64,000 nt of DNA from the NCBI RefSeq assembly GCF_014145325.1, contig NZ_JACHTF010000001.1, positions 1-64,000 on the forward strand, written 5' to 3'. The position numbers and the translations under genes are program-made. Shown one piece after another: positions 51,406-60,039 of this stretch. The notes under the pieces were generated by a model. That model saw only the letters and a list, made by a program, of their open reading frames with translations. It was not told the origin of the DNA and ran no database searches. How positions within the stretch are numbered: position 1 is the first letter of the stretch; each line of letters begins with the position of its first letter. Origin of the DNA: Marilutibacter spongiae (GTDB lineage: Bacteria; Pseudomonadota; Gammaproteobacteria; Xanthomonadales; Xanthomonadaceae).

Positions 51406-52858
51406 AGGGCATACCCGGATCCCGGTCGTGCGCGAGGTCTTCTCCGACCTCGACACCCCCTTGTCGGTCTATCTCAAGCTCGCCGACGGCCCGCACACCT
51501 ACCTGTTCGAATCGGTCGAGGGCGGCGAACGCTTCGGGCGCTACTCGATCATCGGACTGCCGGCGCGCCGCGTGTACGCCTTCGCCGGCCACACGCTCTA
51601 CGTCACCGAGCACGGCGAGCTGGTCGAGCACCGCCACGTCGACGACCCCTTCGCCGAGGTCGAGCGCCTGCGCACCGAACACTCGGTGCCGCGCATCGAG
51701 GGCCTGCCCGGTTTCACTGGCGGGCTGGTCGGCTGGTTCGGCTTCGAGTGCATCGGCTACATCGAGCCGCGGTTGGCCGGCGGCGACAAGCCCGACGAAC
51801 TGGGGACGCCCGACATCCTGTTGATGCTCAGCGAGGAACTCGCGGTCTTCGACAACCTGCGCGGACGCCTCTACCTGATCGTCCACGCCGATCCGCGCGA
51901 ACCGCAGGCCCACGCCCGGGCGACCCGGCGGCTGGACCAGCTGGTGCATCGCCTTCGCCACGGCGGCACCAGCTATCCCGAGACCCTCGACCCCAACGGC
52001 CTGGACGAAGCGGACTTCGTGTCCGGCTTCACCCGCGAGGGCTTCATCGACGCGGTCGAGCGCTCCAAGGCGTACATCCGCGCCGGCGACATCTTCCAGG
52101 TGGTGCTCAGCCAGCGCATGTCGGTACCGTTCAAGGCCCGCCCGGTCGATGTCTACCGCGCGCTGCGGGCGCTGAACCCGTCGCCGTACATGTATTTCCT
52201 CGACGTCGGCGACATGCAGGTGGTGGGCTCCTCCCCCGAGATCCTGGTGCGCCTGCAGCACGACGAGCAGGGCAGGGGCGAGGTGACCGTGCGACCGATC
52301 GCCGGGACGCGTCCGCGCGGCGACACGCCCGAACACGACCTGGCCCTGGAGGCCGAACTGCTGGCCGACCCCAAGGAACGCGCCGAGCACCTGATGCTGA
52401 TCGACCTGGGCCGCAACGACACCGGCCGCGTTTCCGAACCGGGCACGGTGAAGATGGGCGAGCAGTTCACCATCGAACGCTACAGCCACGTGATGCACAT
52501 CGTCAGCGAAGTCACCGGCACCCTGAAGCAGGGCATGAGCTACGCCGACGTGCTGCGCGCGACGTTTCCGGCGGGCACGGTCAGCGGCGCGCCGAAGATC
52601 CGCGCGCTCGAGATCATCCGCGAGATGGAGCCGATCAAGCGCAACATCTATTCCGGCGCGGTCGGCTACATCGGCTGGCACGGCGATGCCGACACCGCCA
52701 TCGCCATCCGCACCGCGGTCATCCAGGATGGCCGCCTGCACGTGCAGGCCGGCGCGGGGATCGTCCACGACTCCGATCCGCAGAAGGAGTGGGAAGAAAC
52801 GATGAACAAGGGCCGCGCGCTGTTCCGGGCCGTCGACGAAGCCGCGCGCGGACTCTGA
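51344..52858 (+). CDS. trpE: Anthranilate synthase component I
   Basis: Converts chorismate to anthranilate using ammonia from TrpG. 504 residues. The N-terminal Trp-binding region ([19 protein letters not shown]) and the C-terminal chorismate domain ([79 protein letters not shown]) are complete. The start is GTG 51344 with AAGGAA upstream. It is 1.27 kb from trpG, separated by an unrelated gene, so the two synthase subunits are expressed from separate units, each with a Trp-rich leader. Confidence 0.95.
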   Translation: MNRPAHTAAQSLEHFQQLAAEGHTRIPVVREVFSDLDTPLSVYLKLADGPHTYLFESVEGGERFGRYSIIGLPARRVYAFAGHTLYVTEHGELVEHRHVDDPFAEVERLRTEHSVPRIEGLPGFTGGLVGWFGFECIGYIEPRLAGGDKPDELGTPDILLMLSEELAVFDNLRGRLYLIVHADPREPQAHARATRRLDQLVHRLRHGGTSYPETLDPNGLDEADFVSGFTREGFIDAVERSKAYIRAGDIFQVVLSQRMSVPFKARPVDVYRALRALNPSPYMYFLDVGDMQVVGSSPEILVRLQHDEQGRGEVTVRPIAGTRPRGDTPEHDLALEAELLADPKERAEHLMLIDLGRNDTGRVSEPGTVKMGEQFTIERYSHVMHIVSEVTGTLKQGMSYADVLRATFPAGTVSGAPKIRALEIIREMEPIKRNIYSGAVGYIGWHGDADTAIAIRTAVIQDGRLHVQAGAGIVHDSDPQKEWEETMNKGRALFRAVDEAARGL

Positions 52859-53068
52859 ACGGGCGCCGTCAGCGGGGCGGACGATTCTCAGCAATGACTG
52901 CGATGCCTGCCGTGGCGGGCGCCGCGGCGCGCCGCCGAAACCGTCACGCGCGCCGCGTGTCCGCGTTTATCAATCCCAGACGTTGCCTTCACGAGGGACG
53001 GTGTTCATTGGTCCCGCGGGTCGCACGATCGCCCGCCGTATCCGGAAGCGAAGCAGGAGGGGATTGCG

Positions 53069-53773
53069 ATGCAGCCTGTCGAAGATCGTTATGTACAGTC
53101 GCGCTTTTCCAACACGTTTCCGCGCACCGTCGAGCTGACCTGCCCGCACTGCTTCAAGCAGTCGGTCCTGGAAGCCCGCAGCTGGCAGGAGCACGGCCAG
53201 CAGGTCGCGGCCAGCGAGATGGTGTGCTCGCGCTGCGAGGAGCGCGTGCTGTTCGTGCAGCTGCTCAACGAGGACGGCGTCATCCGCGAGGGCGGCCTGT
53301 TCTGCCATCCCGGATCGGCCCGCCGCGAGGCGATGCCGGGCGTGGCCTACCTGCAGAACCTCTCGGGGCCGCTGGCGCGCACCTACGATTCCGCCCTCAA
53401 GCTCTACAACCACGCCGAGTGGGGCGCCTCGGCGCTGATGATCCGACACCTGCTGGCGGGGCTGGCGGTGCAGTTGCTGGGCGAGGAACGCCGCGACCTG
53501 CCGCTTGCCCAGCAACTGGAGGCGTTGCCGCAGGACCTCGACCTGGAGCGGCCGCTGCAGGACATCTCGCCCCTGCTCGACTCCAGCGGCACCTTCGGCC
53601 GCCAGTTCGAGGACGAAGCGGCGATCGACAAGGTCAGCGCCGACCTGCTGCTGGAACTGGCCGAGCAGCTCATGGCTTACCTGGTGGTCATGCCAGGGTC
53701 GATGGACGACCTGAAGAAGCGCATCGCCACCGCCCCCGTACCCCTGCGGCGCGGCAACACCGGCACCGCCTGA
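53069..53773 (+). CDS. Zinc-ribbon protein with a DUF4145-like domain
   Basis: 234 residues. CPHCFKQSV (about residues 26-34) and CSRCEERV (about 51-58) form a four-cysteine zinc ribbon. The helical remainder (ARTYDSALKLYNHAEWGASA, MIRHLLAGLAVQLLG) has the pattern of DUF4145-type C-terminal domains, which occur in restriction- and defence-related and housekeeping proteins alike. It sits between trpE and trpG. I see no link to tryptophan synthesis and cannot assign a function. Confidence 0.62.
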   Translation: MQPVEDRYVQSRFSNTFPRTVELTCPHCFKQSVLEARSWQEHGQQVAASEMVCSRCEERVLFVQLLNEDGVIREGGLFCHPGSARREAMPGVAYLQNLSGPLARTYDSALKLYNHAEWGASALMIRHLLAGLAVQLLGEERRDLPLAQQLEALPQDLDLERPLQDISPLLDSSGTFGRQFEDEAAIDKVSADLLLELAEQLMAYLVVMPGSMDDLKKRIATAPVPLRRGNTGTA

Positions 53774-53834
53774 GCGACGCCCGGGGCGCGCGCCCGTGCC
53801 CCGGCGCAGGGTCGCGCGGCGCCCGCGCAGCCGG

Positions 53835-53962
53835 TACAGTGGGCCCATGGTCATGCGCGGCGCACATCGAGACATCGCCTGCACCCCGGCCGGGGACGCC
53901 GGGCGCGTAGGTGGCACCGCCTGGCGATGGTGGCGCTGAGGCCCCGCCGTCCCGACCCACCG
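53835..53962 (+). promoter_or_regulatory. trpG leader: -10 element and Trp-codon pairing region
   Basis: TACAGT (53835-53840) lies 6 bases before the leader ATG. GGTGG of the Trp codons (53929-53933) can pair with CCACC (53957-53961). GGCCCC (53940-53945) is also complementary to GGGGCC (54013-54018), which in turn can pair with GCCCC (54030-54034). No strong oligo-T terminator is seen. Confidence 0.4.
53847..53939 (+). CDS. Putative Trp leader peptide of trpGDC
   Basis: A 30-codon frame, start MVMRGAHRD, ending GGTAWRWWR before TGA, with Trp codons at 53922, 53928 and 53931. The 12-base string TGGCGATGGTGG is identical to that in the trpE leader, and CCCACCG follows in both. It lies 188 bases before trpG in a spacer (53774-54126) that otherwise holds no gene. 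Neither leader resembles a folded protein. A ribosome site is weak, compatible with leaderless translation. Confidence 0.5.
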   Translation: MVMRGAHRDIACTPAGDAGRVGGTAWRWWR

Positions 53963-54126
53963 CCCCCCGAGACTCCCCGCGTGACCCCATCGTTCCGACC
54001 CGCCCCGCCGCAGGGGCCTTCCCGGTCCTGCCCCGGACCCCGCCGCGCGGCGCAAGGCGCGATGGCGACCTTCCTTTCCCTCCTCGAAACCCGGGCCCGT
54101 GCCCGGCCCACACCGAGTGCGCGCCG

Positions 54127-54717
54127 ATGCTGCTGATGATCGACAACTACGACAGCTTCACCTGGAACCTCGTGCAGTACCTGCAGATGCTGGGCGCCGA
54201 GGTGAAGGTGGTGCGCAACGACGAGCTCGACGTGGCCGCCATCGAGGCGCTGGCGCCGTCGCGGATCGTCATATCGCCCGGCCCCTGCACCCCCAACGAG
54301 GCCGGCGTGTCGGTGGCCGTGATCGAACGCCTGGGCGCGACGACGCCGATCTTCGGCGTCTGCCTCGGCCACCAGAGCCTGGGCCAGGCCTACGGCGGCG
54401 AAGTGGTCCGCGCGCGGCAGATCATGCACGGCAAGACCTCGCCCATCCGCCACGCCGGTGGCGGCGTGTTCGATGGACTGCCCGACGCCTTCGAGGCCAC
54501 CCGCTACCACTCGCTGGTGGTCCGGCGCGAAAGCCTGCCCGACTGCCTGGAGGTCACCGCCTGGACCGAGGACGCGGCCGGCGGATTCGACGAGATCATG
54601 GGCCTGCGCCATCGCGAACACCCCGTCGAGGGCGTGCAGTTCCATCCCGAATCGATCCTGACCGAGCACGGGCACGCCATGCTCAGGAACTTCCTGGAGC
54701 AGCCGGGGCGGGCCTGA
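54127..54717 (+). CDS. trpG: Anthranilate synthase component II (glutamine amidotransferase)
   Basis: Supplies ammonia to TrpE from glutamine. 196 residues of the class I GATase family. [16 protein letters not shown] is the TrpG/PabA N-terminus, [12 protein letters not shown] the synthase-interface loop and [18 protein letters not shown] holds nucleophile Cys79. [14 protein letters not shown] completes the triad (His173, Glu175). It may also serve p-aminobenzoate synthesis, as no pabA is seen nearby. Followed by trpD at 67 bases. Confidence 0.95.
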   Translation: MLLMIDNYDSFTWNLVQYLQMLGAEVKVVRNDELDVAAIEALAPSRIVISPGPCTPNEAGVSVAVIERLGATTPIFGVCLGHQSLGQAYGGEVVRARQIMHGKTSPIRHAGGGVFDGLPDAFEATRYHSLVVRRESLPDCLEVTAWTEDAAGGFDEIMGLRHREHPVEGVQFHPESILTEHGHAMLRNFLEQPGRA

Positions 54718-54784
54718 GCCGGGCCGCTCGTCTACCATTACGCGCGGCGCCGAGCGCCAGCCCCACGCGAACAAGGAGTCGCCC

Positions 54785-55828
54785 ATGCCGATCAATGCGC
54801 AGGAAGCCCTGCAACGCACCATCGAACATCGCGAGATCTTCCACGACGAGATGGTCGAGTTGATGCGCCAGATCATGCGTGGCGAGATCAGCCCGGCGAT
54901 GACCGCGGCCATCCTGACCGGCCTGCGGGTGAAGAAGGAGACCGTCGGCGAGATCGCGGGCGCGGCGACGGTGCTGCGCGAGTTCGCCCTGCCGGTCGAC
55001 GTCGCCGATCGCTCGCAACTGGTCGACATCGTCGGCACCGGCGGCGATGGCGCCCATACCTTCAACATCTCCACCGCCAGCATGTTCGTGGTCGCCGCCG
55101 CCGGCGCGCGGGTCGCCAAGCACGGCAACCGCAGCGTGTCGTCGAAGTCCGGCAGCGCCGACGTGCTCGAGGCCCTCGGGGCCTGCATCGAGCTGCAGCC
55201 CGCCCAGGTCGCGCAGTGCATCGACAGCTGCGGGATCGGCTTCATGTTCGCCCCGGTCCACCACCCGGCGATGAAGGTGGTCGCGCCGGTGCGCCGCGAG
55301 ATGGGCGTGCGCACGCTGTTCAACATCCTCGGGCCGCTGACCAACCCGGCCGGCGCCCCGAACATCCTGATGGGCGTCTTCCACCCCGACCTCGTCGGCA
55401 TCCAGGTACGCGTGCTGCGAAAGCTGGGCGCCAAGCGCGCGCTGGTGGTCTGGGGCCGGGATGGCCTGGACGAGCTGTCGCTGGGCGCGGCCACCCTGGT
55501 CGGCGAACTGCGCGACGGCGAGGTGCGCGAGTACGAGGTGCACCCCGAAGACTACGGCATCGCCATGGCGGCGACCCGCAACCTCCAGGTCGGCGACGCG
55601 CTGGAGTCCAGGCAGATCGTGCTCGACGTGCTGTCGGGCAGCCCGGGATTGCCGCTGGAGATCGTGGCGATGAATGCCGGCGCGGCGCTCTACGTGGCCG
55701 GCGTGGCCGATTCCATCGCCGACGGCATCGCCCGGGCCCGCGAGGCCATGGCCTCCGGCGCGGCGCGGGCGAAACTGGACGAATTCGTCGCCCTCACGCG
55801 CGTACTGGGCGGCCTGCCGCCCGCCTGA
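54785..55828 (+). CDS. trpD: Anthranilate phosphoribosyltransferase
   Basis: Joins anthranilate to phosphoribosyl diphosphate. 347 residues. An N-terminal helical domain leads to [17 protein letters not shown] (PRPP/Mg2+ loop), [16 protein letters not shown] (GN and SxxS anthranilate site) and [12 protein letters not shown] with [13 protein letters not shown]. All catalytic segments are present. Genes trpG-trpD-trpC and a HAD gene follow one another with short gaps and form one operon. Confidence 0.95.
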   Translation: MPINAQEALQRTIEHREIFHDEMVELMRQIMRGEISPAMTAAILTGLRVKKETVGEIAGAATVLREFALPVDVADRSQLVDIVGTGGDGAHTFNISTASMFVVAAAGARVAKHGNRSVSSKSGSADVLEALGACIELQPAQVAQCIDSCGIGFMFAPVHHPAMKVVAPVRREMGVRTLFNILGPLTNPAGAPNILMGVFHPDLVGIQVRVLRKLGAKRALVVWGRDGLDELSLGAATLVGELRDGEVREYEVHPEDYGIAMAATRNLQVGDALESRQIVLDVLSGSPGLPLEIVAMNAGAALYVAGVADSIADGIARAREAMASGAARAKLDEFVALTRVLGGLPPA

Positions 55829-55888
55829 ATCCCCACCACCCATGCGCCGGCCCCGCGGCCGGTGACCCACGGAAGCCAAGCAACGCTC

Positions 55889-56680
55889 ATGAGCGACATC
55901 CTCAACACCATCCTCGCGCGCAAGGCCGTGGAGATCGAACAGCGCAGCAGGATGCGCCCCCTGGAGATGGTTCGCGCCCGCGCCGAGGCCATGCCGCCCG
56001 CGCGCGGCTTCGTGCAGGCCATCCAGCGCAAGCGCGACGCGGGCGAGGCCGCGGTGATCGCCGAGGTCAAGAAGGCGAGCCCGTCCAAGGGCCTGATCCG
56101 CCCCGACTTCCGGCCGGCCGACATCGCGCGCAGCTACGAGGCCGGCGGCGCCGCCTGCCTGTCGGTGCTCACCGACGTCGACTTCTTCCAGGGCAGCAAC
56201 CTGTACCTGGGCGAGGCGCGCGACGCCTGCGGCCTGCCGGTGCTGCGCAAGGACTTCACCGTCGACCCCTACCAGGTCTACGAGGCGCGGATGATCGGTG
56301 CCGACGCCATCCTGCTGATCGTCGCCGCGCTCGAGGACGGGCCGATGATCGAGATGGCGAACCTCGCGCACGCGCTGGGTATGGACGTGCTGGTCGAGGT
56401 GCACGACATCGACGAGCTCGAGCGCGCGCTGCAGACCGACTGCGAACTGATCGGCGTCAACAACCGCAACCTGCGCACCTTCGAGGTCTCGCTCGAGACC
56501 ACCCTCGGGCTCAGGCAGGCCGTGCCGCCGGACCGTACCCTGGTCACCGAGAGCGGCATCGCCACGCCCGCGGACGTGACCCGCATGCGCGAAGCCGGCA
56601 TCGACACCTTCCTGGTCGGTGAAAGCTTCATGCGCGAGGCGGACCCCGGCGCCGCCCTCAAGCGCCTGTTCGCGGCATGA
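55889..56680 (+). CDS. trpC: Indole-3-glycerol phosphate synthase
   Basis: A (beta-alpha)8 barrel enzyme closing the indole ring. 263 residues, monofunctional (no TrpF domain). [20 protein letters not shown] contains the catalytic Glu and Lys, [20 protein letters not shown] the second lysine, and [18 protein letters not shown] the glutamate/asparagine; [14 protein letters not shown] closes the phosphate site. ATG 55889 is chosen over GTG 55862 by family length. The stop overlaps the HAD gene as ATGA. trpF and trpBA are absent from the window. Confidence 0.95.
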   Translation: MSDILNTILARKAVEIEQRSRMRPLEMVRARAEAMPPARGFVQAIQRKRDAGEAAVIAEVKKASPSKGLIRPDFRPADIARSYEAGGAACLSVLTDVDFFQGSNLYLGEARDACGLPVLRKDFTVDPYQVYEARMIGADAILLIVAALEDGPMIEMANLAHALGMDVLVEVHDIDELERALQTDCELIGVNNRNLRTFEVSLETTLGLRQAVPPDRTLVTESGIATPADVTRMREAGIDTFLVGESFMREADPGAALKRLFAA

Positions 56681-57411
56681 GCGTCGCCGGCCCGCGCTAT
56701 CCGCAGGCGGCGCCCGGCGCGCCGCTGGTGGTGTTCGACTTCGACCACACCCTGTACGACGGCGACTCCGGCAGCCACCTGTTCCGCTGGATGATCGGCC
56801 GCGCCTGGTGGCGCGTGCTGCTGGCGTTGGCGATCGCGCCGGTGTTCGGTCCGCTGGTGGCCTTCCTGCCGACCCGCCGCTTCGGCATCTCCGGGTTCGT
56901 CTGGGTGGGCTCGGTGTTCGGCCTGCACGGGCGCGGCGACCTCGATGCGGTGATCGACCGCTACGTCGATGGCCATGCCGGGGTGATCCGCGCGCGCCTG
57001 CTGCCCGTGGCGCTGGAGGTGTTCCGCGCGCATCGCGAGGCAGGCGACCGGGTGGTGGTGGCGACCGGTGCGCCGCCCGAACTGGCCCGCGCGATCCTGG
57101 CCTTCGTCGCCCACGAGGACGTGCCGGTCGTGGGGACCCAGGTCGGCCCGCGCTGGGGCGGCGTCGGCCCCGTGCGCCACTGCCACAACGAGATGAAGAT
57201 GACGATGCTGCGCGACGCGGGCTTCGCTGGACCGGTCGAGAAGGCCTATTCCGACAGCTCCGCCGACCTGCCCCTGCTCAAGGCGGCGCGCGCGCCGGTG
57301 GTGGTCAACCCGAAGGCGAGCCGCGTGGCGATGTTCCGCGAGGTGCTGCCCGCCGGCACGCCGATCCTCAACTGGGGGTGCCCGGGCCGCGCGGGCGAGC
57401 CGGTGGCCTGA
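56677..57411 (+). CDS. HAD-IB family phosphatase
   Basis: 244 residues. [20 protein letters not shown] holds the nucleophile Asp and acid/base Asp of the HAD motif I (DxD, here F-D-F-D-H), [11 protein letters not shown] the motif II threonine region, and [13 protein letters not shown] the motif IV aspartates. A helical cap segment (about 35-85, hydrophobic) resembles the SerB/HAD-IB subgroup, including phosphoserine and lipid-head phosphatases. Coupled to trpC by ATGA; a shared operon does not prove a tryptophan-pathway role. Confidence 0.82.
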   Translation: MSVAGPRYPQAAPGAPLVVFDFDHTLYDGDSGSHLFRWMIGRAWWRVLLALAIAPVFGPLVAFLPTRRFGISGFVWVGSVFGLHGRGDLDAVIDRYVDGHAGVIRARLLPVALEVFRAHREAGDRVVVATGAPPELARAILAFVAHEDVPVVGTQVGPRWGGVGPVRHCHNEMKMTMLRDAGFAGPVEKAYSDSSADLPLLKAARAPVVVNPKASRVAMFREVLPAGTPILNWGCPGRAGEPVA

Positions 57412-57428
57412 TCGCGGCCCCCGGAACG

Positions 57429-57456
57429 CGACAGGCGGCCCGCAGGCCGCCTGTCG
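57429..57456 (+). terminator. Hairpin after the HAD gene
   Basis: CGACAGGCGGCC and GGCCGCCTGTCG around CGCA, a 12-bp stem without a long T run. It lies between the convergent HAD and clp genes. Confidence 0.6.
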
Positions 57457-57483
57457 TGGCGAAGAAACCGGGGAATCCCGGGG

Positions 57484-58176
57484 TCAGTCGCGGGTGCCGT
57501 AGAGGACCACCGTCTTGCCGCGGGCGTGCAGCTTGCCGTCGGCCTGCAGCTTCTTGAGCACGCGGCCGGCCATCTCGCGGGAGCAGCCGACGAGGCGGGA
57601 GAGTTCCTGGCGCGACACCCGCAGCTGGGTCCCGTCCGGGTGGCTCATCGCCTCCGGTTCCTGGGCCAGGTCGTGCAGGGCCCGGACGATGCGGTCGGTG
57701 ACGTCCAGGAAGGCCAGGCGGCCGGCCTTGCGGCTGGTGTCGAGGAGGCGGCGCGAGATCTGCGCGCCGATCGCGTACAGCAGCTTGGGCGCATCCGCCG
57801 CCAGGCGCGTCATGAGCAGGTCGTAGAAGCGGTCGTGGCCGATCTCGGCCAGCTCACAGGCCACGCGGGTACGCAGGATGACTTCGCGCTGCTGGCTCTC
57901 GATGAACAGTCCCAGCTCGCCGACGAACTCGCCGGGGCCGAAATAGCCCAGCACCAGCTCGCGACCGTCGTCTTCCTCGGTGATGATGCTGACCGAGCCG
58001 GAGATGACGTAATAAAGGGTGCTCGCCGGGTCGCCGGGCCGGAACACGTCGGTGCGCGACGGATAGCGGCGGCGGTGGCAGTGCGCGAGGAATCGCTCGA
58101 TCGTGGACGCGTCCGGGGTGAGCGGGCTGTGCGAGCGGCGGAGAGCGGTGAGGTGTGCGACCGAATCGGCTGACAT
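57484..58176 (-). CDS. clp: Clp, CRP-like global regulator
   Basis: 230 residues, closely matching Clp of Xanthomonas and Lysobacter. A cyclic-nucleotide-binding beta-roll (about 20-140, YYVISGSVSIITEEDDGREL, GYFGPGEFVGELGLFIES) joins a long dimer helix and a C-terminal helix-turn-helix (QLRVSRQELSRLVGCSREMA and GRVLKKLQ). Clp binds cyclic di-GMP rather than cAMP, which releases it from DNA; Glu98 corresponds to the position reported important for that in Xanthomonas. It controls exoenzymes, pili, antibiotics and virulence. Divergent from speD. Confidence 0.95.
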   Translation of the reverse strand: MSADSVAHLTALRRSHSPLTPDASTIERFLAHCHRRRYPSRTDVFRPGDPASTLYYVISGSVSIITEEDDGRELVLGYFGPGEFVGELGLFIESQQREVILRTRVACELAEIGHDRFYDLLMTRLAADAPKLLYAIGAQISRRLLDTSRKAGRLAFLDVTDRIVRALHDLAQEPEAMSHPDGTQLRVSRQELSRLVGCSREMAGRVLKKLQADGKLHARGKTVVLYGTRD

Positions 58177-58384
58177 AGGTTTTTCTGGGCAAGTGTGGCC
58201 TTGACCCGCTGGAGCTTAGGGCCAAGCGACGCTCTTGGGCAAATCCTGACGTTTTTGCGAAGAGCGCCGGGGCCCTCCCGGGGGCGCCCGGCGGCCCGGG
58301 ACGGCCCCCGCCGGGCGCCTTGCTTTCGTCGTCATCCCGATTGCCTCATAATCCCCGACCCAGTCGTCCCCCGGGTACAAAGTC

Positions 58385-59176
58385 GTGGTCAAGCCGTTGC
58401 CTCGCTTGAGGCTGCAGGGTTTCAACAACCTCACCAAGGCCCTCTCGTTCAACATCTACGATGTCTGCTACGCCGTGTCCGAGGACCAGCGCCAGCGGTA
58501 CATCGAGTACATCGACGAGGCCTACAACGCCGACCGCCTGACCCAGATCCTCACCGACGTGGCGGAGATCATCGGCGCGAACATCCTCAACATCGCGCGA
58601 CAGGACTACGATCCGCAGGGCGCCTCGGTGACGATCCTGATCTCCGAAGAGCCGGTGATCGACAAGTCGCAGGCCAAGGGCGTGATTTCCGACGCCGTGG
58701 TCGCGCACATGGACAAGTCGCACATCACCGTCCACACGTATCCGGAGACCCACCCGGACAACGGCATCGCGACCTTCCGCGCGGACATCGACGTCGCCAC
58801 CTGCGGCGTGATCTCGCCGCTGAAGGCCCTGAACTACCTGATCGAGAGCTTCGAGTCCGACATCGTGGTGATGGACTACCGCGTGCGCGGCTTCACCCGC
58901 GACATCAAGGGCCGCAAGCACTACATCGACCACAAGATCAATTCGATCCAGGACTACCTGGCCAAGAACGTGAAGTCGCGCTACGACATGCTCGACGTCA
59001 ACGTCTACCAGGAAAACATCTACCACACCAAGATGCAGCTGATGGACTTCGACCTCGACCGCTACCTGTTCGAGGAGAAGGCGCGCAACCTGTCGTTCAA
59101 GGAGCGCATGAAGATCGAGGCCCGGCTCAAGCGCGAGATCGAAGAGCTGTACCACGGGCGGAACCTCGTGGATTGA
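58385..59176 (+). CDS. speD: S-adenosylmethionine decarboxylase proenzyme
   Basis: Makes decarboxylated SAM, the aminopropyl donor for spermidine. 263 residues of the E. coli-type (class 1A) enzyme. Autocatalytic cleavage occurs between Lys111 and Ser112 in [14 protein letters not shown], giving a pyruvoyl group; the numbering is the same as in E. coli. [20 protein letters not shown] and [20 protein letters not shown] are family blocks. The start is GTG 58385. The clp-speD divergent pair is conserved in xanthomonads; speE is not in the window. Confidence 0.95.
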   Translation: MVKPLPRLRLQGFNNLTKALSFNIYDVCYAVSEDQRQRYIEYIDEAYNADRLTQILTDVAEIIGANILNIARQDYDPQGASVTILISEEPVIDKSQAKGVISDAVVAHMDKSHITVHTYPETHPDNGIATFRADIDVATCGVISPLKALNYLIESFESDIVVMDYRVRGFTRDIKGRKHYIDHKINSIQDYLAKNVKSRYDMLDVNVYQENIYHTKMQLMDFDLDRYLFEEKARNLSFKERMKIEARLKREIEELYHGRNLVD

Positions 59177-59183
59177 TGGCTGG

Positions 59184-59211
59184 TGATTGGTGATTGGTGA
59201 TTGGTGATTGG
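59184..59211 (+). repeat. Heptamer array, four TGATTGG units
   Basis: Four exact TGATTGG copies start 7 bases after the speD stop and just before a bidirectional terminator. Confidence 0.9.
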
Positions 59212-59225
59212 TCAAGAACCAACGC

Positions 59226-59252
59226 AAAAGGCCCGCGTGATGCGGGCCTTTT
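59226..59252. terminator. Bidirectional terminator between speD and coq7
   Basis: AAAAGGCCCGC and GCGGGCCTTTT form an 11-bp stem with loop GTGAT. The A and T tails make it work in both directions. Confidence 0.88.
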
Positions 59253-59270
59253 GCTTTCTCAAGCTCTTCT

Positions 59271-59347
59271 CGAATCACGAATCACGAATCACCAATTACG
59301 AATCACGAATCACCAATTACGAATCACGAATCACCAATTACGAATCA
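59271..59347 (-). repeat. Heptamer array with 21-bp higher-order period, reaching into coq7
   Basis: Eleven consecutive 7-bp units of CGAATCA (8) and CCAATTA (3). The central part repeats as CGAATCA, CGAATCA, CCAATTA. The last unit (59341-59347) contains the coq7 stop codon. Confidence 0.93.
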
Positions 59348-59986
59348 CACCCTATAAGCCACCGCCTTCATCACCTTCGACGCCGCGGCCATGATGCCCG
59401 GGATCGGCGGCGGCAGGATGCGCGCGCCGGCGGCTTCGGCATTGTCGGCATGGCGGGCCTCGTCGGCCTTCATGACCTGGAGGATCGCGCGGCTGCGTCC
59501 GTCGGCCGCCGGCAGCGAGGCGAGGTGTTCGTCGATGTGCGCCTCGACCTGGCGTTCGGTCTCGACCACGAAGCCCAGGTTCCAGCCGTCGCCGCGAAGG
59601 CCGGCGAGCACGCCGATTGCGTAACTGCCGCCGTACCACAGGGGGTTGAACAGGCTGGGACGGCTGTCGAGCTCGCGCAGGCGATCCCCGCACCAGGCCA
59701 GGTGGTCGGTCTCCTCCTGCGCGGCGTGGAGGAGGTGCTCGCGGGTCGCCGGGTCGCGCGCCACGGTGGCCTGCCCGCAGTAAAGCGCCTGCGCGCAGAC
59801 TTCGCCGACATGGTTGATCCGCATCAGTCCCGCGGCGTGGCGGCGCTCTTCCTCGCCCAGCACGACGTCGGGTTCGTGCAGGCCCGGGTTGGCGCGTTCG
59901 GCGAGCGGGGCGCCGAGGACGGTTTCCATCGCGCGCTGCGCCTGGTCGATGAGCCGGTCGAGCCGGCTGAGGTGGCGTGTCTGCAT
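59345..59986 (-). CDS. coq7: Coq7-type demethoxyubiquinone hydroxylase
   Basis: A membrane-associated di-iron monooxygenase of ubiquinone synthesis, 213 residues. GLMRINHVGEVCAQALYCGQ is the family signature with the first iron-binding glutamate (Glu62). HAAQEETDHLAWC, VVETERQVEAHIDEHL and KADEARHADNA carry the remaining Glu/His ligands. The C-terminus MKAVAYRV is the normal family end; the TGA that follows lies in the terminal heptamer of the downstream array. Convergent with speD. Confidence 0.93.
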   Translation of the reverse strand: MQTRHLSRLDRLIDQAQRAMETVLGAPLAERANPGLHEPDVVLGEEERRHAAGLMRINHVGEVCAQALYCGQATVARDPATREHLLHAAQEETDHLAWCGDRLRELDSRPSLFNPLWYGGSYAIGVLAGLRGDGWNLGFVVETERQVEAHIDEHLASLPAADGRSRAILQVMKADEARHADNAEAAGARILPPPIPGIMAAASKVMKAVAYRV

Positions 59987-60039
59987 GACGCCATTCTAGG
60001 CGTTGGGGCGGCCACGGGCGATGAAGCCCATGCGGTCCC

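Noticed and set aside
58177-58384. Clp self-binding site between clp and speD
   Set aside because: No convincing TGTGA-N6-TCACA dyad was found; only weak half-site matches exist.
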